Shown in pieces: positions 7,522-15,997 of a DNA stretch of 64,000 bases (positions are counted from its first letter, which is position 1; each line of letters starts with the position of its first letter). This DNA is from Aquamicrobium sp. (GTDB taxonomy: Bacteria; Pseudomonadota; Alphaproteobacteria; Rhizobiales; Rhizobiaceae). Below the pieces are notes generated by a model. The model was not told where the DNA came from. It saw only the letters and a program-made list of their open reading frames with translations, and did not search any database. The stretch covers positions 496,001 to 560,000 of the forward strand of contig NZ_JAMLIE010000002.1 in NCBI RefSeq assembly GCF_023954335.1. Direction: 5' to 3'. The translations under genes were made by a program, and so were the position numbers.

Positions 7522-8693
7522 TTGCCGCTCTTCTCCAGTTCCGCGAGGATTTCTTCGGTGTGCTGGCCGAGGCGCGGCGAGGGGCGCTCGTAGGCCAGCG
7601 GGGTCGCGCTCATCACCATCGGCGCGCGCACGGAGGGCAGCGCGTTGCCGAGCCCGTCATCGAGATCGAGGCGCATGCCGCGCGCCTTCGTCTGCGGGTC
7701 GTCGAACATCTGGCCGATGGTGTTGATCGGGGAGGCGGGCACGGCCGCCTTTTCCAGCGCGGCAAGCAGCGCCTCGCGATCCCATGTCTGGGTGACAGCG
7801 ACGACTTCCGCGCGCAGCCGCACGCGGTTCTTCACGCGGAGCGGGTTGGTGGCGAAGTCGGGGTCGGCGGCGGCCTTGTCCATGCCGGTGGCGGCGCAGA
7901 AACGCTGGAACTGGCCGTCATTGCCGACGGCGAGGATGATGTGACCGTCCCTGACCGGGACCACCTCGTACGGCGCGATGTTCATGTGGGCATTGCCCAT
8001 CTGCACCGGCGAGTTGCCGGAGACCAGATAGTTGAGGTTCTGGTTGGCCAGCACCGAAATCTGCGAGTCGTAGAGCGCCATGTCGATGTGCTGGCCCTCG
8101 CCGGTCGCCTCGGCGTGGCGCAGCGCCGCCTGGATGGCGATGACCGAGTAGAGCCCGGTGAAGATGTCGGAGACGGCGACGCCCGCCTTCTGCGGCTCGC
8201 GGCCGGGCTCGCCGGTGATCGACATCAGCCCGCTCATCGCCTGGATGATGAAGTCGTAGCCGGCGCGCGGCGCGTAGGGGCCGTCCTGGCCGAAGCCGGT
8301 GATCGAGCAATAGACGAGGCGCGGGTTGATCGCGCGGAGGCTCTCGTAGTCGAGCCCGTATTTCTTCAGGCCGCCGAGCTTGAAGTTCTCGATCAGCACG
8401 TCGGCATCGGCCACGAGCCGGCGCACGATGTCGGCGCCCTCCGGCGTCGAGAAATCGACGGCGATCGAGCGCTTGCCGCGGTTGCAGGAATGGTAGTAGG
8501 CGGCCGAAAGGTTCTCGCCGTCATGGCTCATCACGAAGGGCGGGCCCCATTTGCGGGTGTCGTCGCCACCGTCCGGGTTCTCGACCTTGACCACGTCCGC
8601 GCCGAGATCGGCGAGGAGCTGCCCGGCCCACGGCCCGGCGAGGATGCGCGCGAGCTCGATGACGCGGATACCCTTGAGCGGCGCTTCGGCCAT
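7518..8693 (-). CDS. CaiB/BaiF family III CoA-transferase
   Basis: Protein of 391 residues from the chosen start. The N-terminal LKGIRVIELARILAGPWAGQ and DLGADVVKVE blocks and the catalytic Asp in AGVAVSDIFTG are characteristic of the family (formyl-CoA, carnitine or succinyl-CoA transferases), which moves CoA between carboxylic acids. I prefer the ATG at 8693 because GGAGG lies 11 bases upstream. An in-frame ATG at 8711 has no ribosome binding site. It is first in a two-gene operon with the ThDP enzyme (ATGA overlap), suggesting activation of an acid to a CoA ester followed by C-C lyase or decarboxylase chemistry. Confidence 0.88.
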   Translation of the reverse strand: MAEAPLKGIRVIELARILAGPWAGQLLADLGADVVKVENPDGGDDTRKWGPPFVMSHDGENLSAAYYHSCNRGKRSIAVDFSTPEGADIVRRLVADADVLIENFKLGGLKKYGLDYESLRAINPRLVYCSITGFGQDGPYAPRAGYDFIIQAMSGLMSITGEPGREPQKAGVAVSDIFTGLYSVIAIQAALRHAEATGEGQHIDMALYDSQISVLANQNLNYLVSGNSPVQMGNAHMNIAPYEVVPVRDGHIILAVGNDGQFQRFCAATGMDKAAADPDFATNPLRVKNRVRLRAEVVAVTQTWDREALLAALEKAAVPASPINTIGQMFDDPQTKARGMRLDLDDGLGNALPSVRAPMVMSATPLAYERPSPRLGQHTEEILAELEKSGK

Positions 8694-8774
8694 GACTGAG
8701 GCAGCCTCCATTTCAGCGTGGCCGAGGGGTATCAGATCGCGCGGCGGCGGGGTATCCGAAATCTCGGCATGGGA

Positions 8775-9728
8775 TCATGCGCGCCCGTCATGACCCGCCT
8801 CGCCGCCGGCAACGACGCCTTCGGCCCATTCGGCGAAATCCTCCATGATGACGTCTCGATTCAACTCGTTGAGGGATTCGTGCCGGGTCTGAGCGTAAAC
8901 CCTTGAAACGGGATTCGAAAAGCCCATCCGGCGCAGGCGGCCGGCCAGATGCTCGGTCGCTTTTGCGAAATCCGTCGCCGGATCCTTCGCGCCGCCGACG
9001 ATGTGGAACGGCAGGCCGCGCGGCACGCCGGCGAAGTTGCGGTCGTCCGCGCCGGCGAAGACCAGCTCGAACACGCCTTTCCACATCCCGACCGAGGCGT
9101 CGAAGCCGCAGAGCGGGTCGGCGACATAGGCGTCGACTTGCGCGTGGTCGCGCGAGAGCCAGTCGAATGGCGTGCGCCCGTCCGTCACCTTCCTCGCCCA
9201 GTCTTGGAAGGTCAGCCGCGGCAGGATGCGCGAGGGAACGTCCGAGCCGAGCCGGAAAGTCTCCCACGCCAGCACGGCCTGCGCCAGCCGGCCGAGGAGG
9301 CCGGCCGAGAAATTGCCGTTCCAGATCGCGGTTCCGGCGATGCGGCCGTGATGGCGGAACACGAAGTTCAGCGCGATCAGCGCGCCCATCGAATGGCCGA
9401 AGACGATGACAGGCAGGCCCGGCTGCTCTTCGCCGATCAGGTCGTGGACGGCGGCGACGTCGGCGATGACGGTGTCCGCCCCGCCGCCGAACGAGCCGAG
9501 CGTTGCGCCGGGCGCGGTGGTCGCGCCGTGGCCGCGATGGTCGTGGGCGTAGGTGGCGAAGCCGTGGCCGGCGAGAAAGCGGGCGAAGCGGCCGTAGCGG
9601 GCGGCGTGCTCGGCGAGGCCGTGATTGACCTGGACCACGGCGCGCGGCGCGCCCGGCGGCAGCGCGGTGTAGAGGTTGAGCGTCGCGCCGGTCGGCGACG
9701 CGATCCTGCGCGCGGTGTCGAAGCCCAT
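8775..9728 (-). CDS. Alpha/beta hydrolase, monoacylglycerol lipase-like
   Basis: Hydrolase of 317 residues with the nucleophile elbow GHSMG (VIVFGHSMGALIAL), the oxyanion segment VNHGLAEHAARYGRFARFLA, the HDHRGHG motif, and a late His in QTRHESLNE as the likely catalytic base. This pattern fits the serine aminopeptidase S33/lysophospholipase-monoacylglycerol lipase group. No signal peptide is seen, so it is probably cytoplasmic. It lies upstream of the CoA-transferase operon on the same strand with an 81-base gap. Whether it supplies a substrate to that operon is not shown by the sequence. Confidence 0.85.
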   Translation of the reverse strand: MGFDTARRIASPTGATLNLYTALPPGAPRAVVQVNHGLAEHAARYGRFARFLAGHGFATYAHDHRGHGATTAPGATLGSFGGGADTVIADVAAVHDLIGEEQPGLPVIVFGHSMGALIALNFVFRHHGRIAGTAIWNGNFSAGLLGRLAQAVLAWETFRLGSDVPSRILPRLTFQDWARKVTDGRTPFDWLSRDHAQVDAYVADPLCGFDASVGMWKGVFELVFAGADDRNFAGVPRGLPFHIVGGAKDPATDFAKATEHLAGRLRRMGFSNPVSRVYAQTRHESLNELNRDVIMEDFAEWAEGVVAGGEAGHDGRA

Positions 9729-9768
9729 GGCCGCCCCCTTTTCCTGTCTACGGAAGGTGACGGCGAAA

Positions 9769-9796
9769 CGGCCGCGCGGTCAAGGCCGCGCGGCCG
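9769..9796 (-). terminator. Stem-loop after the second curlin gene
   Basis: An 11-bp perfect stem (CGGCCGCGCGG / CCGCGCGGCCG) with a 6-base loop lies 22 bases after the stop codon of the curlin gene. Read on the minus strand, only TTT follows, so intrinsic termination is likely but not textbook. Confidence 0.55.
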
Positions 9797-9818
9797 CTGC
9801 GATCGCTTTCGCGGCGCT

Positions 9819-10247
9819 TCAGAAGCCGAAGACGAAGGTCGCGCCGGTGTCGCCATTGCCGTTCTGGGTGACGTGGCTGTCGGTGTTCTTGCCGAACTGG
9901 AACAGGCCGTGGGCGTTGCCGTTGCCGTTCTGGCTCAGCGTGCCGGTGTGGCCGGAGCCCTGCTGGTGGACGACGCCGACATTGCCGCCGCCGGTCTGGG
10001 CGAGGCCGGCGGCGTTGCCGAAGCCGACCTGCTTGATGCCGGAGCCGCCGGTGAAGCCGTTGACCATGGAATAGAGCGCAAGGCCGGTGCGCATGGCCTG
10101 CGCCTCGCCGGCATTGGTCGGGGTGACGGTGACGCTGACCGAGCCGCCGGCATGGGCGGGCGCGGCAAGGGCGGCCATGCCGAGCGCGGCGGCGAGGGCG
10201 GCTGCCTTGAGCGAGGACTTGACGGTGGCAGGGGCGGTGCGGGTCAT
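9819..10247 (-). CDS. Curlin-repeat protein (CsgA/CsgB-like), second copy
   Basis: Secreted protein of 142 residues with a long signal peptide (cleavage near APAHA, residue 33). The mature part carries curlin-type repeats with the Q-x-G-x-x-N/Q pattern (LAQTGGGNVG, LSQNGNGNAHG, VTQNGNGDTG), spaced about 11 residues apart, and ends in an aromatic-rich FVFGF. Such repeats stack as beta-helical amyloid on the cell surface. It has fewer regular repeats than the other curlin gene, so it could be the nucleator (CsgB role), which is an inference. It lies downstream of the csgH-like gene on the same strand. Confidence 0.8.
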   Translation of the reverse strand: MTRTAPATVKSSLKAAALAAALGMAALAAPAHAGGSVSVTVTPTNAGEAQAMRTGLALYSMVNGFTGGSGIKQVGFGNAAGLAQTGGGNVGVVHQQGSGHTGTLSQNGNGNAHGLFQFGKNTDSHVTQNGNGDTGATFVFGF

Positions 10248-10372
10248 GGTGGTTCTCCTCTCTGGATCGTGGGCTGAATTCGACTAGGAGAGCTTCGCAG
10301 GAAGCGCCTGAACCGGATCGGAACCTGCCGTTCATGGGTCGTTAACGAATCCGGACCGTGGATGTCCGGACA

Positions 10373-10399
10373 GAAAAAAGCCCCGGAAATCCGGGGCTT
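10373..10399 (-). terminator. Rho-independent terminator after the csgH-like gene
   Basis: A stem of 9 bp (AAGCCCCGG / CCGGGGCTT) with a 4-base loop is followed on the minus strand by TTTTTT. It lies 25 bases after the csgH-like stop codon. It implies that the downstream curlin gene has its own promoter or depends on read-through. Confidence 0.82.
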
Positions 10400-10423
10400 G
10401 GAGAAGGTCCTCGACACGATGAA

Positions 10424-10813
10424 TCAGAGCGCGCCGCCCGTCCATTCCGCGCATTGCACGGTCTCGCCATTGGCGTTGATTTCCAGCGTGGCGTGATAGG
10501 GGCCGCTGCCGCCGAGCTGGACCGAGCCGAGGGTGGCGCTGGCGCCGGCCGCCGCGCCGAACGGGCCGCCCTGCCGGACCTGCGTGCCCGCGCCCGACAC
10601 CTCGAAGCGGTACGAGCCGGACAGCGCCTCCGCGCCCTCGGCGCGGCCTTCGAGCGTGACGATGCCGCGCGAGGCGCTGGCGACGATCTCGCAATGCATC
10701 CTGTCGGCACCGGCGCGGCTGGCGCTGACCGCGCCGACGGCGGCGAAGGCGGTGGCGAGGCTGGCGACCATCGAGGCTGCCCAGATCGAATAATGCTTGG
10801 TGCTTTCGGTCAT
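10424..10813 (-). CDS. csgH: CsgH-like curli assembly chaperone
   Basis: Protein of 129 residues with an N-terminal hydrophobic signal or anchor (about residues 9-31) and a mature part that looks like a small beta-sandwich. The segment HCEIVASASRGIVTLEGRAEG and the strand-rich GSYRFEVSGAGTQVRQGG region resemble the CsgC/CsgH family of periplasmic chaperones that block premature curli amyloid formation. Two cysteines (Cys41 and Cys121) could form a disulfide. It sits between two curlin genes on the same strand. The start with MTESTKHYS is set by a GGAG-type ribosome binding site. Confidence 0.78.
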   Translation of the reverse strand: MTESTKHYSIWAASMVASLATAFAAVGAVSASRAGADRMHCEIVASASRGIVTLEGRAEGAEALSGSYRFEVSGAGTQVRQGGPFGAAAGASATLGSVQLGGSGPYHATLEINANGETVQCAEWTGGAL

Positions 10814-10896
10814 GGTCGTTCTCCTGTGGTTTCTCAGGGGCGCGAAGCCGCCGGAGATGGGGGCTCTCCGGCGGCTGGGCTCGATGCCGGGAAAGG

Positions 10897-11331
10897 TTAC
10901 GGGCAGGTCTGGACGAAGGCCGCGACGTTGCCGCTGCCGGTCTGCGCCACCGCGGCGTCGCATCCGTTGCCGACCTGGACGCCGGCGGCGATGTTGCCGT
11001 TGCCGTCCTGCACGAGGATCGAGTTGTGGTTCGATCCGAACTGGGCGACGCCGCCCTGATTGAAATTGCCCTGCTGGTAGCTGTCGGCACTGTTGTTGAA
11101 GCCGTCCTGGCCGATGGCCGAGACGTTGCCGTGGCCGTGCTGCTGGCTGACCGCGCCGTTGAAGACGCCGTTCTGGAATACGCCGATGGCGTTGCCGGTG
11201 CCGGACTGCGCGCCGCCGGCCGAATTGCCGAAGCCGTACTGGTCGAGCCAGACGCTGTTGGCGGAAGCCGGCAGGGCGCCGAGGGCGACGATGGCGGCGG
11301 CAGCGGCGGTGATGAAGAACTTGCGGGTCAT
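10897..11331 (-). CDS. Curlin-repeat amyloid subunit (CsgA-like), first copy
   Basis: Protein of 144 residues with a clear signal peptide (cleavage after ALPASA, residue 24). The mature region is almost entirely curlin half-repeats of about 11 residues, each with Q..G..N (for example LDQYGFGNSAG, VFQNGVFNG, IGQDGFNNSA, LVQDGNGNIA, VAQTGSGNVA). This is the major amyloid fibre subunit signature. The ATG at 11331 is preceded by GGAGG with good spacing, so the longer reading to 11373 is not needed. It heads the three-gene curli locus. No CsgG pore or CsgE/CsgF genes are present in the window. Confidence 0.88.
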   Translation of the reverse strand: MTRKFFITAAAAAIVALGALPASANSVWLDQYGFGNSAGGAQSGTGNAIGVFQNGVFNGAVSQQHGHGNVSAIGQDGFNNSADSYQQGNFNQGGVAQFGSNHNSILVQDGNGNIAAGVQVGNGCDAAVAQTGSGNVAAFVQTCP

Positions 11332-11508
11332 GGTCTTTCCTCCTTGGGGTGGGGTTCGTTTCAACGTCCCCACACTCGCCCACCCATCCGGAACCGGTCC
11401 TGAACCCCGCGTTCATAAGGCGTTCACGGAATCTTAACCCGTGCTTGACGGCGCGCCGGCAAAGGCTTTCACTTGGCGCGTGGGTGGTGTCCGGGGAGGG
11501 GAGCCGGC

Positions 11509-11943
11509 ATGAAGGCGAACAGGATTGGCCTCGTCCTGCCGGTTCTGGCGGGCATGCTGGCCGGCACTCTGGCGGGCTGCGCGAAGAACCCCGACGCGAT
11601 TGCGCCGATCTCGATGCCGGTCAACGCCTATGCCGGGCTTTCCTGCGACCAGCTCGTCGTCGAGCACCGGCGCTCCGCAGCCGCCCTTGCCGCGGTGTCG
11701 CAGCAGCAGAAGCAGGCCGCGACCGGCGACGCCGTCGGCGTATTCTTCATCGGCGTTCCGGTCAGCTCGCTCTCCGGCGGCGACAAGGAGGGGCTGGTGG
11801 CCCTGCACAAGGGCGAGATCGTCGCCATCGAGGGCGCGATGCGGACGCAGCACTGCGCGGCGCCCGCGCCGGAAGCCGCCGCCCCGGCCCGGACCCCCGC
11901 CTCGGCTTCTGCTCCCCCGGTGACGCCGCCTCCGCCGCACTAG
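11509..11943 (+). CDS. Putative lipoprotein
   Basis: Protein of 144 residues with a lipoprotein signal peptide and lipobox LAGC (Cys24). The mature part has a helical core including SCDQLVVEHRRSAAALAAVS and a hydrophobic Gly-rich stretch (GDAVGVFFIGVPVSSLSGG). A second Cys in MRTQHC could pair with that of LSCDQ. The C-terminal 25 residues are Ala/Pro-rich and low in complexity. I do not recognise a named family, although small lipoproteins of this type are common in Hyphomicrobiales. It is divergent from the curli locus. Confidence 0.72.
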   Translation: MKANRIGLVLPVLAGMLAGTLAGCAKNPDAIAPISMPVNAYAGLSCDQLVVEHRRSAAALAAVSQQQKQAATGDAVGVFFIGVPVSSLSGGDKEGLVALHKGEIVAIEGAMRTQHCAAPAPEAAAPARTPASASAPPVTPPPPH

Positions 11944-12028
11944 GCACGGATTGCCCTTCCCGGCGCTATCGCCTACATACGCGCCAACCATTCCTTCCCT
12001 GACAGGAACAACGGAGTCTTCGCGCGCC

Positions 12029-13678
12029 ATGGCACGCCAGTTCATCTATCACATGTCGGGCCTGACCAAGGCCTACGGCGCCAAGAAGGTGCTGGAGAAC
12101 ATCCATCTCTCCTTCTACCCCGACGCCAAGATCGGCATTCTCGGCCCCAACGGCGCCGGCAAGTCGACTATCCTCAAGATCATGGCCGGGCTCGACAAGG
12201 AGTGGAGCGGCGAAGCGTGGCTCGCCGAGGGTGCGACCGTCGGCTATCTCGCGCAGGAGCCCGAACTCGACCCCGCTCTCAACGTCTTCGGCAACGTCAT
12301 GGAAGGCGTGGCGAAGAAGACCGCCATCATCGAGCGCTACAACGAGCTGATGATGAACTATTCCGACGAGACGGCGGACGAATCGGCCCATCTCCAGGAC
12401 GAGATGGATCGCCTCAACCTGTGGGACCTCGAGCAGCAGGTCGAGATGGCGATGGAGGCGCTGGCCTGCCCGCCCAAGGACGCGGACGTCACCAAGCTGT
12501 CGGGCGGCGAGCGCCGGCGCGTCGCGCTGTGCCGGCTCTTGCTTTCCGAGCCGGATCTGCTCCTCCTCGACGAGCCGACCAACCATCTCGACGCCGAGAC
12601 CACGGCGTGGCTGGAAAAGCACCTGCGCGCCTACAAGGGCGCGGTGATGATCATCACCCACGACCGCTACTTCCTCGACAACGTCACCGGCTGGATTCTC
12701 GAGCTGGATCGCGGCCGGGGCATCCCGTACGAAGGCAACTACACGGCCTATCTCGAAGCCAAGGCCAAGCGCCTCAAGCAGGAAGGCCGGGAAGACGATG
12801 CGCGCCAGCGCGCGATCAGCCGCGAGCGCGAGTGGATCGCCTCCAGCCCCAAGGCGCGCCAGACCAAGTCGAAGGCGCGTATCCAGGCGTTCCAGGACCT
12901 TCTGGACGCGGCCGACAGCCGCCGTCCGACCGACACGCAGATCGTCATCCCGCATGGTGAGCGCCTCGGCAACGTCGTCATCGAGATCGAGGGCATCTCC
13001 AAGGGTTTCGGCGAGCGGCTCCTGATCGACGATCTCTCCTTCAAGCTGCCGCCCGGCGGCATCGTCGGCGTGATCGGGCCGAACGGCGCGGGCAAGACGA
13101 CGCTGTTCAAGATGATCACCGGTCAGGAAACCCCGGACAAGGGAACCGTTCGCGTCGGCGAGACGGTGAAGCTCGGCTATGTCGACCAGAGCCGCGACGC
13201 GCTCGACCCCGACAAGACCGTATGGGAAGAGATTTCCGGCGGCGCCGAGGTGGTGAAGCTCGGCAAGCACGAGGCCAACACGCGCGCCTACTGCTCGTCC
13301 TTCAATTTCCGCGGCGGTGACCAGCAGCAGAAGGTCGGCAACCTCTCGGGCGGCCAACGCAACCGCGTACATCTCGCCAAGATGCTTAAGACCGGCGGCA
13401 ACGTCCTGTTGCTCGACGAGCCGACCAACGACCTAGACACCGAGACGCTGGCCGCGCTGGAAGACGCGCTGGAGAACTTCGCCGGCTGCGCCGTCATCAT
13501 CAGCCACGACCGCATGTTCCTCGACCGCCTCGCCACCCACATCCTCGCCTTCGAGGGCGACAGCCATGTCGAATGGTTCGAGGGCAACTTCGAGGACTAC
13601 GAAGCCGACAAGATCCGCCGCCTCGGCCCCGATTCGGTGAACCCCAAGCGCGTGACATACAAGCGCCTGACGCGGTAG
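12029..13678 (+). CDS. ettA: Energy-dependent translational throttle protein EttA (ABC-F)
   Basis: ABC-F protein of 549 residues with two nucleotide-binding domains (Walker A GPNGAGKST and GPNGAGKTT; signatures LSGGERRRVALCRLLL and LSGGQRNRVHLAKML; Walker B LLLLDEPTNHLD and LLLDEPTNDLD) joined by an arm-linker region. It has no membrane segments. EttA binds the ribosomal E site and gates the first peptide bond according to the ATP/ADP ratio. The length matches the E. coli protein closely. The start MARQFIYHMSGL is the conserved N-terminus; the in-frame extension to 11951 has no family support. Confidence 0.93.
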   Translation: MARQFIYHMSGLTKAYGAKKVLENIHLSFYPDAKIGILGPNGAGKSTILKIMAGLDKEWSGEAWLAEGATVGYLAQEPELDPALNVFGNVMEGVAKKTAIIERYNELMMNYSDETADESAHLQDEMDRLNLWDLEQQVEMAMEALACPPKDADVTKLSGGERRRVALCRLLLSEPDLLLLDEPTNHLDAETTAWLEKHLRAYKGAVMIITHDRYFLDNVTGWILELDRGRGIPYEGNYTAYLEAKAKRLKQEGREDDARQRAISREREWIASSPKARQTKSKARIQAFQDLLDAADSRRPTDTQIVIPHGERLGNVVIEIEGISKGFGERLLIDDLSFKLPPGGIVGVIGPNGAGKTTLFKMITGQETPDKGTVRVGETVKLGYVDQSRDALDPDKTVWEEISGGAEVVKLGKHEANTRAYCSSFNFRGGDQQQKVGNLSGGQRNRVHLAKMLKTGGNVLLLDEPTNDLDTETLAALEDALENFAGCAVIISHDRMFLDRLATHILAFEGDSHVEWFEGNFEDYEADKIRRLGPDSVNPKRVTYKRLTR

Positions 13679-13707
13679 GATCGGCGCTTCGTCCGGAGGA
13701 TCGATCC

Positions 13708-14037
13708 ATGCGCAGGGTCTTCGTTCTCTCCTTCGTCCTGGCGGCGGGCATCGCCGCCGGGGCGCTTCCCGCCTCCGCCAAGCCGGCGCGCTGCTTCACC
13801 ACCGACGACGGCTACTACCCGTGCGACTTCAAGGGGCTGGACCGGCAGGGCAGCTTCGAGATTTCCGCGCGCGGCTATCCCACCTATACGCTGTGGATCG
13901 ATAGCCCCGGCTTTGCCGCCAGCTTCGTCAGCCTCAGCGGCCGCAGCGTCGCGCTGCCGGGCCTCTATGTGCGCCAGCGCGACGACGGCGCCTGCTGGTC
14001 GAACCCGCAAACCAGCACCCGCATCTGCGCCTGGTAG
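13708..14037 (+). CDS. Small secreted protein of unknown function
   Basis: Protein of 109 residues with a signal peptide (cleavage after ALPASA, residue 24). The mature domain is about 85 residues, rich in aromatic residues and turns, with four Cys (CFTTDDGYYPCDF near the start, CW and IC near the end) that could form two disulfides in the periplasm. A Shine-Dalgarno GGAGG precedes the ATG. I do not recognise the family. It follows ettA by 29 bases on the same strand. Confidence 0.75.
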   Translation: MRRVFVLSFVLAAGIAAGALPASAKPARCFTTDDGYYPCDFKGLDRQGSFEISARGYPTYTLWIDSPGFAASFVSLSGRSVALPGLYVRQRDDGACWSNPQTSTRICAW

Positions 14038-14153
14038 GAAAGCCCCGCCGCGCCGCCACGGTTAATCTGCCGTAAAGGCAATCGGCATAATTCTAGCTGT
14101 CGCGCGGGGCGGCGGCTCTGGCGCGCGCATCGCCGCATGTTCGGGACAGGGTC

Positions 14154-15275
14154 ATGAAACGCGTCATCATCAGCGGTATCGGCGTTTCCATACCGGAAGC
14201 CTCCATTTCCAACGAGGAGCTGGTCGACTGCTTCAACGCATGGGTCGATAGCGAGAACCCGAAGCGCGCGGCGCGCGGGGAGGAGCCGCTGCTGAAATCG
14301 AGCGCCGATTTCATCTACCACGCCTCCGGCATCAAGCGCCGCCATGTCCATACGCGCGACGGCATCCTCGACGTCGAGCGCATGACGCCGCGCATCCCCG
14401 CGCGCGACGACGACGCGCTTTCGGTGCTGGCCGAGTTCGGCGCCGCGGCCGCGCGCGCCGCGCTCGACGACGCCGGCGTCGCGGCCGAGAGCGTCGACCT
14501 CGTTATCTGCGCCTCCTCGCATCTCCAGCGCATGTATCCGTCGATCGGCATCGAGATCCAGCAGGCGATCGGCGCGAAGGGCGCGGCGTTCGACCTGTCG
14601 CTCGGCTGCTCGTCGGCGGCGGGCGGCCTCCACACGGCGTTCAACCTCGTGCGGGCGGGGGCGCATCGCCGCGCCCTCGTCGTCACGCCGGAGCTGATCA
14701 CCGCGCATCTGAATTTCCGCGACCGGCAGACGCATTTCATCTTCGGCGACGCGGCGACCGCGCTGCTCATCGAGGCGGCCGAGGAGGGTGAGACGACGGC
14801 GGGCCGCTTCGAGGTGCTGGACACGCGCAACTGGACGCAGTTCTCCAACAACATCCGCTCGAATTTCGGCTACCTCAACCGCGCCGCGCAGGACGATGTC
14901 GGCGTCATCCGCGCCGAGGGCAACCTGATCAAGCAGCAGGGCAACAAGGTGTTCAAGGACGTGACGGTGGCGAGCCACCGCTTCATCGTCGATTTCCTCG
15001 CCGAGCACGGCCGCACGCCGCAGACGGTGCGCCGCTTCTGGCTGCACCAGGCGAACGCCCGCATGAACCAGATGATCCTCAAGCTCGCCTTCGGGCGCGA
15101 GATCGGCCACGACATCGCGCCGATGGTGCTGGAGGAGCTGGGCAACACCGCCGCCGCCGGCGCGGTCGTGGCGCTGGCGCAGAACCATCGCGACATGAAG
15201 GCGGGCGAATACGGCCTCTTGTGCACCTACGGCGCGGGCTATTCCATCGGCGGCGCGCTGCTGCGCATGATGTAG
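14154..15275 (+). CDS. Beta-ketoacyl-ACP synthase III-family enzyme
   Basis: Thiolase-fold condensing enzyme of 373 residues. The catalytic triad is visible: Cys in SLGCSSAAGG, His in WLHQANARMN and Asn in LEELGNTAAAG. It joins an acyl-CoA primer to malonyl-ACP. It is about 50 residues longer than canonical FabH (about 320) and has a long N-terminal region including NPKRAARGEEPLL. In that respect it resembles the PA3286-like group, which takes medium-chain acyl-CoA into fatty acid synthesis. It does not lie in the plsX-fabH cluster, so it is probably a second, specialised copy. Confidence 0.85.
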   Translation: MKRVIISGIGVSIPEASISNEELVDCFNAWVDSENPKRAARGEEPLLKSSADFIYHASGIKRRHVHTRDGILDVERMTPRIPARDDDALSVLAEFGAAAARAALDDAGVAAESVDLVICASSHLQRMYPSIGIEIQQAIGAKGAAFDLSLGCSSAAGGLHTAFNLVRAGAHRRALVVTPELITAHLNFRDRQTHFIFGDAATALLIEAAEEGETTAGRFEVLDTRNWTQFSNNIRSNFGYLNRAAQDDVGVIRAEGNLIKQQGNKVFKDVTVASHRFIVDFLAEHGRTPQTVRRFWLHQANARMNQMILKLAFGREIGHDIAPMVLEELGNTAAAGAVVALAQNHRDMKAGEYGLLCTYGAGYSIGGALLRMM

Positions 15276-15385
15276 GCTGGAGGCCGACCGATCACGGTCG
15301 CGAATGGATCCGTCAGCGTTTTTGACTGGACCCGCGCGCCGCGCGCGGGCATGGGTTCCCTCCGCTCAGCAGGACGAGGGCCGCG

Positions 15386-15997
15386 ATGACGACGCTATTT
15401 CCCATGCGCGAGGACGAGATCGAGATACGCCCGGCGCGCAAGCTCGCGGCGAAGGTCGCGGGAACGTTCGTCGCCCCGGGCAATAGTTTCGAGACCTTCG
15501 CCGCCCCGGCGCTCGACCTTACCTTCGACGGCATCGGCGGCGACTATCACGCCGGCCCGACGCGCCGCTCGGGCGGGCGCGAGCCGTGGTATCCGCGCGG
15601 CACGGAAATGCGCAACGAGCGCCAGATCTCCATCGTCGCGCCGGACGAGCTCGCCGTGGTGGCCGGGCGCATGGGGCTTGGCGATATCCGCCCCGAATGG
15701 ATCGGCGCCAACCTCCTTCTCGACGGCGTGCCGCGCCTGTCGATGCTGCCGTCGGGAACGCTGCTGTTCTTCTCCGGCGGGGTGACGCTGAAGGTCGACG
15801 GCCAGAACAAGCCCTGCCGCATCGCCGGCCGCCTGATCGCCGAGCGCGCGGCCATGGCCGACACGGAGGCGGGCGCGCTGGCCTTCCCGAAATCGGCCCA
15901 GCGCCTGCGCGGCCTCGTTGCATGGGTGGAAAAGCCGGGCCGCATCGAGAACGGCGAGGCGGTGTCGGTGCGGGTGCCGGAGCAATGGATATATTGA
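15386..15997 (+). CDS. MOSC-domain protein
   Basis: Protein of 203 residues made of a single MOSC (molybdenum cofactor sulfurase C-terminal) domain, about residues 40-200. The conserved Cys in NKPCRIAGR and the ISIVAPDELAVVA segment are typical. Family members bind or transfer sulfur to molybdenum cofactor, or detoxify via mARC-like chemistry, but stand-alone members are mostly uncharacterised. The stop codon is followed at once by the first heptamer repeat element. The gene converges on the small gene at 16185. Confidence 0.82.
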   Translation: MTTLFPMREDEIEIRPARKLAAKVAGTFVAPGNSFETFAAPALDLTFDGIGGDYHAGPTRRSGGREPWYPRGTEMRNERQISIVAPDELAVVAGRMGLGDIRPEWIGANLLLDGVPRLSMLPSGTLLFFSGGVTLKVDGQNKPCRIAGRLIAERAAMADTEAGALAFPKSAQRLRGLVAWVEKPGRIENGEAVSVRVPEQWIY

